From positions 1 through 64,000 of the forward strand of contig NZ_JAQBOF010000029.1 in the NCBI RefSeq assembly GCF_028288185.1: 64,000 nt of DNA, read 5' to 3'. Below the pieces are notes generated by a model, which was given only the letters and a program-made list of their open reading frames with translations, did not search any database and was not told the origin of the DNA. Position 1 is the first letter of the stretch. Every line of letters begins with the position of its first letter. Source of the DNA: Mucilaginibacter sp. Lineage in GTDB: Bacteria; Bacteroidota; Bacteroidia; Sphingobacteriales; Sphingobacteriaceae. A program made the position numbers and the translations under genes. Positions 26,519 to 35,176 of the stretch are shown in pieces.

Positions 26519-27010
26519 ATGAAAAAAAGAATAATATTTGCCTTGCTTTTGTTGTTGCCGGGCACGATTGTTCTTAGTAAAACTATTCAGCAAAAGCTGG
26601 ATAAAGCTGCCTTTTACACCGTTATGGACCGCGGTAATTTAGATGAGGTTAATAATGAAATAGATTTGGTTGCCGCATCTTCATCGCCAGAAAAAGACGG
26701 TTATACTGGTGCATTGCTAATGCGTAAAGCGGGATTAGTAAAACGCCCTGCCGAAAAATTAAAATTCTTTAAAGCGGGCCGTATAAAATTTGACACAGCA
26801 ATTGCTGCTGATAAAGATAATGTTGAATTTCATTTCCTGCGTTTTGCAATACAGGAGCATGCACCTAAAATAGTTAAATACCGTGCTGATTTGGAGGCTG
26901 ATAAACAGATCATCCTTAAAGCCTATAAGAACTTATCACCTGTTGTACAGCATGCTATTATGGATTACACCAAAAATTCAAAACTATTGCACGCGCAGGA
27001 TCTTAACTAG
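26519..27010 (+). CDS. Conserved-looking secreted protein, first gene of the dar operon
   Basis: The 163-residue protein has a signal peptide (cleavage near LSK) and an all-helical body with TPR-like character: FYTVMDRGNLDEVNNEIDLVAA, GALLMRKAGLVKRPAEKLKFFKAGRIKFDTAIAADKDNVEFHFLRFAIQE. No family was recognised with certainty. It sits nine bases before darA and is the leading gene of the operon, so a periplasmic role in resorcinol or pigment handling is likely but unproven. Confidence 0.6.
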   Translation: MKKRIIFALLLLLPGTIVLSKTIQQKLDKAAFYTVMDRGNLDEVNNEIDLVAASSSPEKDGYTGALLMRKAGLVKRPAEKLKFFKAGRIKFDTAIAADKDNVEFHFLRFAIQEHAPKIVKYRADLEADKQIILKAYKNLSPVVQHAIMDYTKNSKLLHAQDLN

Positions 27011-27019
27011 TTTATCAGG

Positions 27020-27919
27020 ATGAGTAAAAAAGTATTAGCTATCTATTATTCGCAGTCGGGCCAATTAGGCGATATCATTGATAATTTCACCCAGCCGTTG
27101 ATTAATGCCGGTATCTCGGTTGAAAAAGTACGTGTAAGATTAGTTGATGAACCAGCCTTCCCGTGGACCGCAGATACTTTTTTTAGTGTAATGCCTGATT
27201 GCCAGTTGGACATTCCGGCAGAGCTGCAGCCTTTCGAATTAAAAGAAACTAAATATGATTTGGTGGTTTTAGGTTACCAAGCCTGGTTCTTGTCGCCAAG
27301 TATTCCTTTTAACTCATTAATGCAAAACCCCGAATTGAGGGCCGTACTAAAACACACACCCGTTATTACCGCGACTGGTGCGCGTAATATGTGGTTAAGT
27401 GCTTTTGTAAGGGTAAAGAAATTATTGCGTGCTACCGAGGCTAACCTGGTGGGTAATATAGCGTTAGTTGATACCCATCTTAACCCTGTTAGCTTTATTA
27501 CTATCTTCCATTGGATGTTACACGGAAAAAAAGACAGTTATCTAAACATTTTCCCCCCTCCCGGTGTTTCAGATGCGGATATAAAGCATACCAAAGTATT
27601 TGGTGAAAGCGTAATACCGCATTTAGTCAATAATAATTGGGACGGATTGCAGGATGAGCTTGACAAGGATAAAGCTGTGGTATTAAATTATAACCTGATG
27701 GTTATTGAAAGTACAGCCAGCAAAATATTTAAAGTTTGGGCTAATATTATAGCTAAAAAGAAAAATAAATTACCCTGGATAAGGGCTTATAAATATTACT
27801 TGTTAATTGCTTTTTTTGTAGGCGCACCCATATTAATTACTTTGGATGCCATTTTATTCAGGTTTACATCGCCTAAACGCATTAAGGCGAAAAAACAATA
27901 TTATTTAAATTTAAATTAA
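27020..27919 (+). CDS. darA: Dialkylresorcinol condensing enzyme (DarA-like)
   Basis: The 299-residue protein begins with a flavodoxin-like KKVLAIYYSQSGQLGDIIDNF and has LVVLGYQAWFLSPSIPFNSLMQN, VITATGARNMWLSAFVRVKKLLRA, and a hydrophobic C-terminal segment (YYLLIAFFVGAPILITLDAILF). It resembles proteins annotated as DarA in flexirubin clusters. In that pathway DarA and the ketosynthase DarB join two beta-ketoacyl units to make the 2,5-dialkylresorcinol. darB follows five bases downstream, which strongly supports the assignment. Confidence 0.75.
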   Translation: MSKKVLAIYYSQSGQLGDIIDNFTQPLINAGISVEKVRVRLVDEPAFPWTADTFFSVMPDCQLDIPAELQPFELKETKYDLVVLGYQAWFLSPSIPFNSLMQNPELRAVLKHTPVITATGARNMWLSAFVRVKKLLRATEANLVGNIALVDTHLNPVSFITIFHWMLHGKKDSYLNIFPPPGVSDADIKHTKVFGESVIPHLVNNNWDGLQDELDKDKAVVLNYNLMVIESTASKIFKVWANIIAKKKNKLPWIRAYKYYLLIAFFVGAPILITLDAILFRFTSPKRIKAKKQYYLNLN

Positions 27920-27924
27920 CCGGT

Positions 27925-29064
27925 ATGCCCGTTTATATTACTAATACATCTAAATTTCTACCTAACCAACCCGTTCCAAATGACGATATGGAATTATACC
28001 TGGGTTATATTAATGATAAACCGTCAAAATCAAAAAGCATTGTACTACGCAATAACGGTATTATAAACCGTTATTATGCCTTAACTAAAGGCGGCAAACC
28101 AACACATACCAATGCCGAAATGACGGCCCTGGCGGTTAAGGAATTATTTAAAGACGACCCCGAAAAAATAAAAGATATAGAATTACTATCATGCGGCACT
28201 TCATCGCCCGATCAAATGATGCCATCGCATGGTGTGATGACGCATGGCTGGTTACCGGAAATGGGGCCTGTTGAAGTAGTATCACCATCGGGTGTTTGCT
28301 GTGCGGGTATGCATTCGCTTAAATTTGCTTATTTGGCTATCAAAGCAGGCGAAATAAAGTCTGCTATAGCAACCGGATCTGAACGTTTTTCGGGCTTACT
28401 GGTATCTGATGTATTTGAAGAAGAAGCGCAGAAATTAAAAGAGCTGACAGATAACCCATTCATCGCTTTCCAAAAAGACTTTTTACGTTGGATGTTATCA
28501 GACGGCGCATCGGCGTTTCAGTTAAGCGATGAACCTAATAAAGAAGGATTAAGTCTGGAGATCAATTGGATAGAAGGTGTATCGTTCGCTAATGAAATGG
28601 AAACCTGTATGTATATGGGCGCTGATAAGCAGGCTGATGGAACCTTAAAAGGTTTTATGGATTACACGCCCGAAGAGATCATGACTAAATCTATATTCAG
28701 CGTTAAACAGGATATTAATTTATTGAGCGATAACATCGTCCCGCTTGGCGGCAAAAAAATAAAAGAGATCTTTGATAAAAAAGGATTGACCGCAAGCGAT
28801 ATCGATCACTTTTTGCCGCATATATCCAGTAACTTTTTCAGGAGTAAAATATATGACCTGGTAGAGATCTACGGCGGCGGTATCCCTTACGAGAAATGGT
28901 TCATTAACCTTTACACTGTTGGTAACGTTGGCGCGGCATCTGTCTATTTAATGATAGATGAATTGTTCCACAATGGCAGCTTAAAGAAAGGCGAAAAGAT
29001 ATTATTGCTGGTTCCGGAAAGCTCGCGTTTCTCATACATGTATGCTATGCTGACGGTTTGTTAA
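27925..29064 (+). CDS. darB: KAS III-like ketosynthase of dialkylresorcinol synthesis (DarB-like)
   Basis: The 379-residue thiolase-fold enzyme follows the KAS III plan. The active-site Cys is in SPSGVCCAGMHSLKFAYLAIKAGE (Cys126 most likely), His is in DIDHFLPHISS (about residue 298), and Asn is in YTVGNVGAASVYLMIDEL (about 331). It should decarboxylatively join two beta-ketoacyl chains with DarA, releasing the ring precursor. It is coupled to darA by a five-base gap. Confidence 0.85.
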   Translation: MPVYITNTSKFLPNQPVPNDDMELYLGYINDKPSKSKSIVLRNNGIINRYYALTKGGKPTHTNAEMTALAVKELFKDDPEKIKDIELLSCGTSSPDQMMPSHGVMTHGWLPEMGPVEVVSPSGVCCAGMHSLKFAYLAIKAGEIKSAIATGSERFSGLLVSDVFEEEAQKLKELTDNPFIAFQKDFLRWMLSDGASAFQLSDEPNKEGLSLEINWIEGVSFANEMETCMYMGADKQADGTLKGFMDYTPEEIMTKSIFSVKQDINLLSDNIVPLGGKKIKEIFDKKGLTASDIDHFLPHISSNFFRSKIYDLVEIYGGGIPYEKWFINLYTVGNVGAASVYLMIDELFHNGSLKKGEKILLLVPESSRFSYMYAMLTVC

Positions 29065-29096
29065 ATGCAAATCTTGTTGGCAATTAAGATATAAAC

Positions 29097-29504
29097 ATGA
29101 AAAAAGAGGACGTTCCGCAAGATCTTGGCGCTTTGGGTAAAATAACCAAAGAAGTTTGTTATGCTACGGACGATTCCGGCAAATACACAACGCAATTAAG
29201 CAATGGCTGGGAAGTAAAGTCGACCGCTTTAGACACGGCCTGGCAGCAGGTTGAAGAACGCATCGCGGCAGCAAAACAAAAAGTATTAAATAACGGAGCA
29301 AGCCCTATCCTATTCTTTATGGAAAAAGGCTTAATGGATATACAAATACTAGCGGGCTATACCGGCTTTTGGCAATGGCAGGTTAAACGTCATTTAAAAC
29401 CGGATGTGTTTAATAACCTATCCTACAAAAAACTGGAAAAATATGCCGAAGTGTTTAACGTAAGCGTAGCCGATCTAAAAACAATGACTGTTAATGAAGC
29501 TTGA
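29097..29504 (+). CDS. Hypothetical protein of the dar operon
   Basis: The 135-residue protein is soluble and without cysteine motifs. GWEVKSTALDTAWQQVEERIAAAKQKVLNNGASPILFFMEKGLMDIQILAGYTGFWQWQVKRHLKP forms most of it. The final YKKLEKYAEVFNVSVADLKTM resembles the last helices of an XRE-type HTH, although no full HTH can be seen. No function is recognised. It overlaps the next gene by 11 bases, so it belongs to the operon. Confidence 0.55.
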   Translation: MKKEDVPQDLGALGKITKEVCYATDDSGKYTTQLSNGWEVKSTALDTAWQQVEERIAAAKQKVLNNGASPILFFMEKGLMDIQILAGYTGFWQWQVKRHLKPDVFNNLSYKKLEKYAEVFNVSVADLKTMTVNEA

Positions 29505-30510
29505 TTTTGAACACATACAGGCAGCACACTGCGAAAACGGTGTAACCATGAGCCTGTTAAAAAATGCAGGCGTACAGCAAATAACCGAGCCATTGGCATT
29601 TGGCATTGGCGCGGGCTTGTTCTTTGTATATATACCATTGCTAAAAATCAATAACGGGCCTATAATTGCCTTCCGCACTTTGCCGGGTTTAATATTTAAA
29701 CGTACCTGTAAGGCTTTGGATATTCCGGTTGTTCGTAAAAAGTTCAAATCAAAAGAAGCGGCAGAAGCGTTTTTAAACGAGTGCCTTGCTACCGGCCATC
29801 CGGTTGGTTGCCAGGTTGGTGTTTATTATCTGCCTTATTTTCCCAAAGAATATCGTTTCCACTTCAATGCACATAACTTAATAGTTTATGGCACCGAAGA
29901 TGGCAACTATATGGTAAGCGACCCCGTAATGGAAAGCACAAACACCATGACAGCTTACGAGTTAGAACGTGTTCGATTTGCAAAAGGCGCTTTAGCACCT
30001 AACGGTCAGTTATATTATCCAAAAGAAACAAAGGCTATTACTGACGATCAAATTAAAAAAGCCATCATAAAAGGCATCGAGAAAAATGTGTGGAACATGG
30101 TGTCACCATTTACCGGGCCCTTTGTCGGGATTAATGGCATTAGGTACACCGGCAAAAAAATTAAAGGTTGGCGCGATAAACTGGGCTTGAAAGATGCAGG
30201 TTTGTATTTAGCGCAATTGGTACGGATGCAGGAAGAAATAGGTACAGGCGGCGGCGGATTTAGGTATATTTACGGTGCATTCTTGCAGGAAGCATACGGG
30301 TATATACCTAATGATGAGTTGTTGGAAATATCGCAATCTTTTACTGTATCGGGCGACCTATGGCGAACCGCAGCAGTGCAAGCGGCCGGTATTTACAAAG
30401 GTCGTTTAGGCAACCAGGAAGATTTTAATGTAATGGGCGATTACCTTTTGGAGATTGCGGAAATAGAAAAAAAAGCTTTTACAGCGTTAAAAAATATAAA
30501 ATGGAAGTAA
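29494..30510 (+). CDS. BtrH N-terminal-domain protein (papain-like acyltransferase candidate)
   Basis: The 338-residue protein has at its N-terminus the HxCENGVT pattern (His12-Cys13-Glu14-Asn15) of BtrH-like proteins. A FHFNAHNLIVYGTEDGNYMVSDPVM block around 125-150 holds a second His and Asp, giving a possible Cys-His-Asp triad. BtrH itself transfers an acyl group from a carrier protein to an acceptor in butirosin synthesis. In this cluster the protein may move an acyl group from the operon's carrier protein to the resorcinol or to the polyene. The assignment is by motif only. Confidence 0.6.
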   Translation: MKLDFEHIQAAHCENGVTMSLLKNAGVQQITEPLAFGIGAGLFFVYIPLLKINNGPIIAFRTLPGLIFKRTCKALDIPVVRKKFKSKEAAEAFLNECLATGHPVGCQVGVYYLPYFPKEYRFHFNAHNLIVYGTEDGNYMVSDPVMESTNTMTAYELERVRFAKGALAPNGQLYYPKETKAITDDQIKKAIIKGIEKNVWNMVSPFTGPFVGINGIRYTGKKIKGWRDKLGLKDAGLYLAQLVRMQEEIGTGGGGFRYIYGAFLQEAYGYIPNDELLEISQSFTVSGDLWRTAAVQAAGIYKGRLGNQEDFNVMGDYLLEIAEIEKKAFTALKNIKWK

Positions 30511-31256
30511 CCCCACCCCTTGCAGTAAGTATTGAGCACATGGGGTTCCGTTATCCCGATAATACTGACGTATCATTTGCTGATTTGAACTTACAAATTA
30601 TAAAAGGTACCCGCTTTGGCTTATTCGGGCCAAACGGAGCGGGTAAGACTACATTAATGAATTTAATGACTGGGGTACTGTCTGTCAACGAGGGAAGTAT
30701 TAAGTTATTAGGACAAGAGGCCGGCACCCAAAACAAAGAAGTAAACAAGCTATTTGGTTTTGTACCGCAGGATTTCTCTTTTTACAAGGAGTTATCCCCT
30801 GCAGAAAACCTGGAGTTTTTTGGCGCATGGGCCGGGTTAAATAAAGCAGAAATTATAAAGCGTACCGATGAGTTGCTGCATATTTTAGGCTTGGAAGATG
30901 TACGTAATAAGCCTGTCGAAAAATTTTCTGGCGGGATGAAACGCCGGGTAAACCTGGCTATCGGCGTTATACATAACCCGCAGGTATTATTTTTAGATGA
31001 GCCTACCGTTGGGGTTGACGTGCAGACACGGCAAGCAATTATTAGCTACCTACACACGCTTAATGATAATGGTACAACCTTAATTTATACCTCGCACCAG
31101 CTTAGCGAAGCCGAGGATCTTTGTGAACAAATAGCCATGATAGACGAAGGTAAAATAATTACCCAGGGCCATATTGACGATCTTTTAAAAGAACACAAAC
31201 ATGATAGTTTGGAAGAACTTTTTATTAACCTAACCGGAAAGGCGTACCGAAACTAA
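30501..31256 (+). CDS. ABC transporter ATP-binding protein
   Basis: The 251-residue nucleotide-binding domain has Walker A GPNGAGKTT near 50-58, the signature SGGMKRRVNLA near 148-158, Walker B VLFLDEP near 164-171 and a switch His in YTSHQLSEAEDL. It overlaps the preceding gene by ten bases and the permease start by one base, and pairs with the ABC-2 type permease that follows. It probably exports the pigment or an intermediate. Confidence 0.9.
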   Translation: MEVTPPLAVSIEHMGFRYPDNTDVSFADLNLQIIKGTRFGLFGPNGAGKTTLMNLMTGVLSVNEGSIKLLGQEAGTQNKEVNKLFGFVPQDFSFYKELSPAENLEFFGAWAGLNKAEIIKRTDELLHILGLEDVRNKPVEKFSGGMKRRVNLAIGVIHNPQVLFLDEPTVGVDVQTRQAIISYLHTLNDNGTTLIYTSHQLSEAEDLCEQIAMIDEGKIITQGHIDDLLKEHKHDSLEELFINLTGKAYRN

Positions 31257-32545
31257 TGTTTAAGCTCTGGATCTCCATAAAGAAAGACATTCGTATCCTG
31301 CTTCGTGATAAAGTAGGTATATCGCTGATGTTTGTTATGCCGATAATTTTGGTTGTGGTGGTAACTGGTATCCAAAACAGTACTTTCCAACTCGTCAACA
31401 AAAACAAATTGTCTATTATTATCTGTAATACCGATACGGGTAAAGCCAGCAAGCAGTTAATTGAAGCGATTGATAAAATAGGCATGTTTAAGGTATCGCA
31501 AATTGCGAAGGAAAATGCGAAGGCTGTATCAGATAATATGCATACCACCGATGCTTTGTTAGGTGTGGTCATTCCATCAAACTTCTCGGCAGAAGTAAAT
31601 ACCAAAGCAAAAAACGCGTCTGATAAAGCCATGACTGCTTTTAGCGGCCAGGCCGATAGTGGGGCAGCGATAGTTAAGAGACAACCGGTTAGTATTGATC
31701 AATTGACTTTGTTTTATAATCCGGTATTGCAAGAATCGTTACGGTTCTCCATACAAGGTGCTATCCAAAGCGCATTACAATTGGTGCAAACACGTCAAAC
31801 TTTAAGGACGCTTTACTATTCATCCAACGAAAAAGAACTACCTAAAAGCTTGGAAGATGAAATGCTTAACAGCAATACCACCATCAACATGCTCCCTACG
31901 TCAAAAGATGGCACACGTATTACACCTAATGCATCACAGCATAATGTACCCGCATGGACCATCTTTGCTATGTTCTTCGTTATTATGTCGCTTGGTGGCA
32001 GTGTGGTGAGGGAAAAAGTGAGCGGTAGTTTTATCCGCTTAAAAACTTTACCGACAAATTATTTGGTAGGCTTGTTATCCAAACAGATCACCTATTTAGT
32101 CGTAACGCTTTTGCAGGCCGCTGTAATATTTTCTATGGGGATCTGGCTGTTCCCTTATTTAGGGTTGCCGGCTTTAAATTTACCATCAGACTTATTTGCG
32201 CTATTTGTAGTGACCTTAGTTTGCGGCTGGTGCGCGGTTAGTTATTCTATTTGCGTGGGCGTATTTGCTAATACGCAAGAGCAGGCCAACGGTTTTGGCG
32301 CTATATCTATTGTGATACTAGCCTGTATAGGCGGTTTAATGGTGCCAAGCTTTGCTATGCAGGGTTTGGCTAAAACAATGGCTAACTTTTCGCCAATGCA
32401 CTGGTGTTTGCAGGCTTATTATAGTTTGTTTTTAGAGGGCGCTAAATTAAAAGACGTGCTAAACAATATTGGCTCATTATTTATTATAACCGTTATAATT
32501 CAATTCGTAACTTATTTAGGATTGAAAAGAAAAAATTTGATATAA
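31256..32545 (+). CDS. ABC-2 type transporter permease
   Basis: The 429-residue protein has an N-terminal helix (GISLMFVMPIILVVVVTGIQ), a periplasmic domain (about 50-230), and five to six helices in its C-terminal half (WTIFAMFFVIMSLGGSVV, YLVVTLLQAAVIFSMGIWLF, LFVVTLVCGWCAVSYSICVGVFA, SIVILACIGGLMVPSF, LFIITVIIQFVTYLGL). This is the ABC-2/DrrB-like half-transporter plan. TAATG coupling with the ATPase gene (1-base overlap) and its operon position imply pigment-related export across the inner membrane. Confidence 0.85.
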   Translation: MFKLWISIKKDIRILLRDKVGISLMFVMPIILVVVVTGIQNSTFQLVNKNKLSIIICNTDTGKASKQLIEAIDKIGMFKVSQIAKENAKAVSDNMHTTDALLGVVIPSNFSAEVNTKAKNASDKAMTAFSGQADSGAAIVKRQPVSIDQLTLFYNPVLQESLRFSIQGAIQSALQLVQTRQTLRTLYYSSNEKELPKSLEDEMLNSNTTINMLPTSKDGTRITPNASQHNVPAWTIFAMFFVIMSLGGSVVREKVSGSFIRLKTLPTNYLVGLLSKQITYLVVTLLQAAVIFSMGIWLFPYLGLPALNLPSDLFALFVVTLVCGWCAVSYSICVGVFANTQEQANGFGAISIVILACIGGLMVPSFAMQGLAKTMANFSPMHWCLQAYYSLFLEGAKLKDVLNNIGSLFIITVIIQFVTYLGLKRKNLI

Positions 32546-32552
32546 TTACCTT

Positions 32553-32816
32553 ATGGAAAAAGAAGCGCTGAAAGAACAACTAAAAGTACAGATCATACAA
32601 TTTTTAAACTTAACAGACCTTACCCCTGCTGATATAAAAGATGAAGAGCCATTATTTGGTGATGGGTTGGGATTAGATTCAATAGATTCGTTAGAGTTAA
32701 TCGTTTTATTGAAAAAAGAATACGGAATTGATATCCGCGACCCAAAAGAGGGCCGCAAAGCATTGGTTGATATTAATACTATGGCTGATTATATTGAAGA
32801 GCATAGGAAGAAATAA
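32553..32816 (+). CDS. Phosphopantetheine-binding acyl carrier protein (dar operon)
   Basis: The 87-residue acidic carrier has LFGDGLGLDSIDSLELIVLLKKEYG. Ser43 in LDSIDS is the phosphopantetheine site. It is seven bases after the permease gene and the last gene of the plus operon. The three-prime end of a minus-strand frameshifted gene lies opposite and overlaps it on paper, but I regard only this carrier as functional there. Confidence 0.9.
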   Translation: MEKEALKEQLKVQIIQFLNLTDLTPADIKDEEPLFGDGLGLDSIDSLELIVLLKKEYGIDIRDPKEGRKALVDINTMADYIEEHRKK

Positions 32817-33731
32817 TACGACTGTAGAGACGCGATGATTCGCGTCTTTAACATGCATTGGAGACGCAAAGCATTGCGTCTCTACCTTTTCACCAACACC
32901 GTTTGCCACTTTCCTGGCGCCGTCATGATCCCATTTTTTGTTATCAGTTGGATAATTAACCACGCCATTTTCGGTTTGATGGTCTATCCACATGGTGGTC
33001 GAGCCGCCACCGTCAAGGTTTATACCATCTTTAGCGTTTAGCCATTTTACTATTTTGGCCATTTCAACTATGGTTACCCCTGCGGCATTATCATTCCGTC
33101 CGTCAATAGTTATCAATAAAATACGGTTGCAGGTGACGGCAACACCTGTACGTGGGTTACGTGTTTTAATAAATGCAGATGAAGTGTCTAACTTTTCCAT
33201 TACGCCATGATATATCAGCATTGGGCCGGCAACCATAACATCGGCGTTAAATTTGCTTTCCCAATCGGTACTGCCGTCCCATCTGCCTATACTTAAAACC
33301 CCGTTGGTAAAAATCAGAGCTCCCTTTTGATGATCTACCCTTTGGCCTGACTTGGCTAGTTGGGTTGGTGCCAGTCCTATTCCATCAACTTTTATCAAAT
33401 CAACAGAGCCACCATTTTTAACATCGAAAAAACCGCCGTTTATAGCTGCGATGGCGTTGTCTTCTTTAGCAAAATCAACAACGGGCTTTAATTTCTTTAC
33501 CTCGTAACCCAGCGCCAATTTTACTTTTCTATGTAGATTTATCTCGAGAATATTAATGTTTTGGTTAGAGTGAAACAAATTGTTTTTAAACCAATAATGT
33601 TTCCACTTTACGCCGCCGGTTATGGTTTTGGTTTCCCATGGTGCTTTTACAAAGGTCAATGAATCAGTTTGAGCAATAGCATTAAGCGCGAATAACAAAC
33701 AAATTAAAACAAGCAGCAGGCTCTTTTTCAT
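32706..33731 (-). CDS. Phosphodiester glycosidase family protein, probably frameshifted at its 3' end
   Basis: The 341-residue open frame begins with a signal peptide (ends AIAQ) and matches the phosphodiester glycosidase (NAGPA-like) family. IAAINGGFFDVKNGGSVDLIKVDGIG, NPRTGVAVTCNRILLITIDGRNDNAAGVTIVEMAKIVKWLNAKDGINLDGGGSTTMWID and GARKVANG are typical. After GARKVAN (plus-strand position about 32900) the frame runs into a palindromic repeat and then antisense to the carrier gene. In the neighbouring frame the same bases read VLVKR and stop at 32882-32884, which is a normal family ending. One surplus G therefore explains the long tail. Confidence 0.7.
   Translation of the reverse strand: MKKSLLLVLICLLFALNAIAQTDSLTFVKAPWETKTITGGVKWKHYWFKNNLFHSNQNINILEINLHRKVKLALGYEVKKLKPVVDFAKEDNAIAAINGGFFDVKNGGSVDLIKVDGIGLAPTQLAKSGQRVDHQKGALIFTNGVLSIGRWDGSTDWESKFNADVMVAGPMLIYHGVMEKLDTSSAFIKTRNPRTGVAVTCNRILLITIDGRNDNAAGVTIVEMAKIVKWLNAKDGINLDGGGSTTMWIDHQTENGVVNYPTDNKKWDHDGARKVANGVGEKVETQCFASPMHVKDANHRVSTVVLFLPMLFNIISHSININQCFAALFWVADINSVFFFQ
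32824..32885. repeat. Short palindromic repeat, GTAGAGACGC family (copy 1)
   Basis: Two adjacent hairpins (GAGACGCG with CGCGTCT; GAGACGCAA with TTGCGTCTC) lie inside outer arms GTAGAGACGC / GCGTCTCTAC. A 28-base single-hairpin copy is at 53739-53766. Such elements are known to be scattered in Sphingobacteriaceae genomes. Confidence 0.75.
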
Positions 33732-33737
33732 AATGTT

Positions 33738-34106
33738 TTAGTTGCTATATTCTTGAAATGTCCCGCTTAATTTCATACACACAACTTCTCCGGCCATTAG
33801 GTTGGCGATTATCTTAATATCACTGTCTATCAATTGATAAGCTATGCTTAATTGAACTGTTTGGGTTGATGGTTCTACTAACGAAAGGAACTTAATGTTA
33901 TCCGCCTTCACTAATCGCAAGGGCATATTTAATGCTGATGCCAAAACTTCTTTTACTATCTGTAACATACATGCGCCAGGCACAACGGGGTGATCCGGGA
34001 AGTGACCTGCAAAGATCTCGTTATGCTCATCAATTTCTAAAACAGCATTAATTGCGCTTCCTTCATTGTTAAGCGATAGTATCTTAAATAGCGGTTCTTT
34101 AAGCAT
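33738..34106 (-). CDS. FabZ-like 3-hydroxyacyl-ACP dehydratase/hotdog protein
   Basis: The 122-residue protein is short for the family and has the FabZ core IFAGHFPDHPVVPGACMLQIVKEVL (catalytic His in GHFPDHP; Glu at the end of the helix). It lies in the right-hand minus operon directly after the Cys-less ketosynthase-like gene (four-base gap). It could dehydrate the hydroxyacyl intermediates of polyene extension. The phosphodiester glycosidase gene follows six bases downstream. Confidence 0.8.
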   Translation of the reverse strand: MLKEPLFKILSLNNEGSAINAVLEIDEHNEIFAGHFPDHPVVPGACMLQIVKEVLASALNMPLRLVKADNIKFLSLVEPSTQTVQLSIAYQLIDSDIKIIANLMAGEVVCMKLSGTFQEYSN

Positions 34107-34110
34107 AATA

Positions 34111-35175
34111 TTAGCAGGCAGCTACCAGCATTAATGAATGATATATGTTTTGATAATGATTATAGATCAATACTTTTTTAGGCGACTGATTTTTTATTTC
34201 ACCATCTGCAACAATAGCCGGCACCTCGCCTTTTTTAATACTGTTCGATGCAATCCATAAAGCAAATGACACTGATGTAGGGTACTCGCCGCATAAATGT
34301 TTATAGTTGGCTAATGTAGCATTTGCAAATAACGAATCACTTAGCGCATCATAAACCGTATCGTTTTTAGTATCGCCGTTTTTACCGGTAATAACCAAAT
34401 CGATATCTTCTGCTTTTAGTGAGTTAGCGGCTAAAAATTGGTTGATATTCAATTGGATATCCTGATTATCTTTTGGCCTGTAAAATGTTTTTATAGCGAC
34501 TAATTCGGCCAGGTTATCTGCGGATGGTTTATCTGTAAGCAGGAAAAATGCCGCGCCTTCGCCACCAATTGTACCTTTTGATAGGGTTTTAAATAGATTG
34601 AGGTTAGATAACGGCCAACGTTTATATAATCCCAAACGGGTTAATACCGTAAAACTTACATCCACCATTTCCTCGGTACCGCCTACTAAAATATTATCAG
34701 CCTCTCCCTCCTTTAACAACATTATTCCATCCAACAAAGCACTCTCGAAAGAAATCCCCTTATGTACAAAAGTGTTGTTATACGCATGGCATTTTAACAT
34801 CAAGGCTATTTGGGCCGCAACCGTGTTGTGGGTTGATTGGATGAAAGCCGTAGGCGGCAGCATTTCTTCGTCCAGCTCAACAATTCGGGTTAAAAACGTA
34901 ACCGTATCTTCCAGGCACCCAAATGTGGTACCGGTAATTATTGCACCGGGCATTTCGACATTGACCTGGTTTAAGCATTCCTGCGCGGCGGCTACTCCCA
35001 TCTTGATAACATGGCTCATGCGCCTGATGAGCTTGGGGTCTATATAATTCTTATAATCAGGCTCAATTGCTATTAGACGTATGCCTTCGTATTCAACCGG
35101 ATCGGTTAAAAACGGCACATCGCCAAAAGTTTTTTGGGCCGATATGGTGGCTGATGATCGTATAAATATTTTCAT
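34111..35175 (-). CDS. Ketosynthase-like chain-length-factor-type partner without active-site Cys
   Basis: The 354-residue protein has a beta-ketoacyl-synthase-like fold: PGAIITGTTFGCLEDTVTFLTRIVE, PTAFIQSTHNTVAAQIALMLKC, DNILVGGTEEM. The elbow where ketosynthases carry TACxSS reads FVHKGISFESALLDG and has no cysteine, and neither HGT nor GHT motif is seen. Such partners (KS-beta or chain-length factors, e.g. in aryl-polyene clusters) form heterodimers with an active ketosynthase and set chain length. It sits one base from the active KS gene, which is the likely partner. Confidence 0.7.
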   Translation of the reverse strand: MKIFIRSSATISAQKTFGDVPFLTDPVEYEGIRLIAIEPDYKNYIDPKLIRRMSHVIKMGVAAAQECLNQVNVEMPGAIITGTTFGCLEDTVTFLTRIVELDEEMLPPTAFIQSTHNTVAAQIALMLKCHAYNNTFVHKGISFESALLDGIMLLKEGEADNILVGGTEEMVDVSFTVLTRLGLYKRWPLSNLNLFKTLSKGTIGGEGAAFFLLTDKPSADNLAELVAIKTFYRPKDNQDIQLNINQFLAANSLKAEDIDLVITGKNGDTKNDTVYDALSDSLFANATLANYKHLCGEYPTSVSFALWIASNSIKKGEVPAIVADGEIKNQSPKKVLIYNHYQNIYHSLMLVAAC

Positions 35176-35176
35176 A

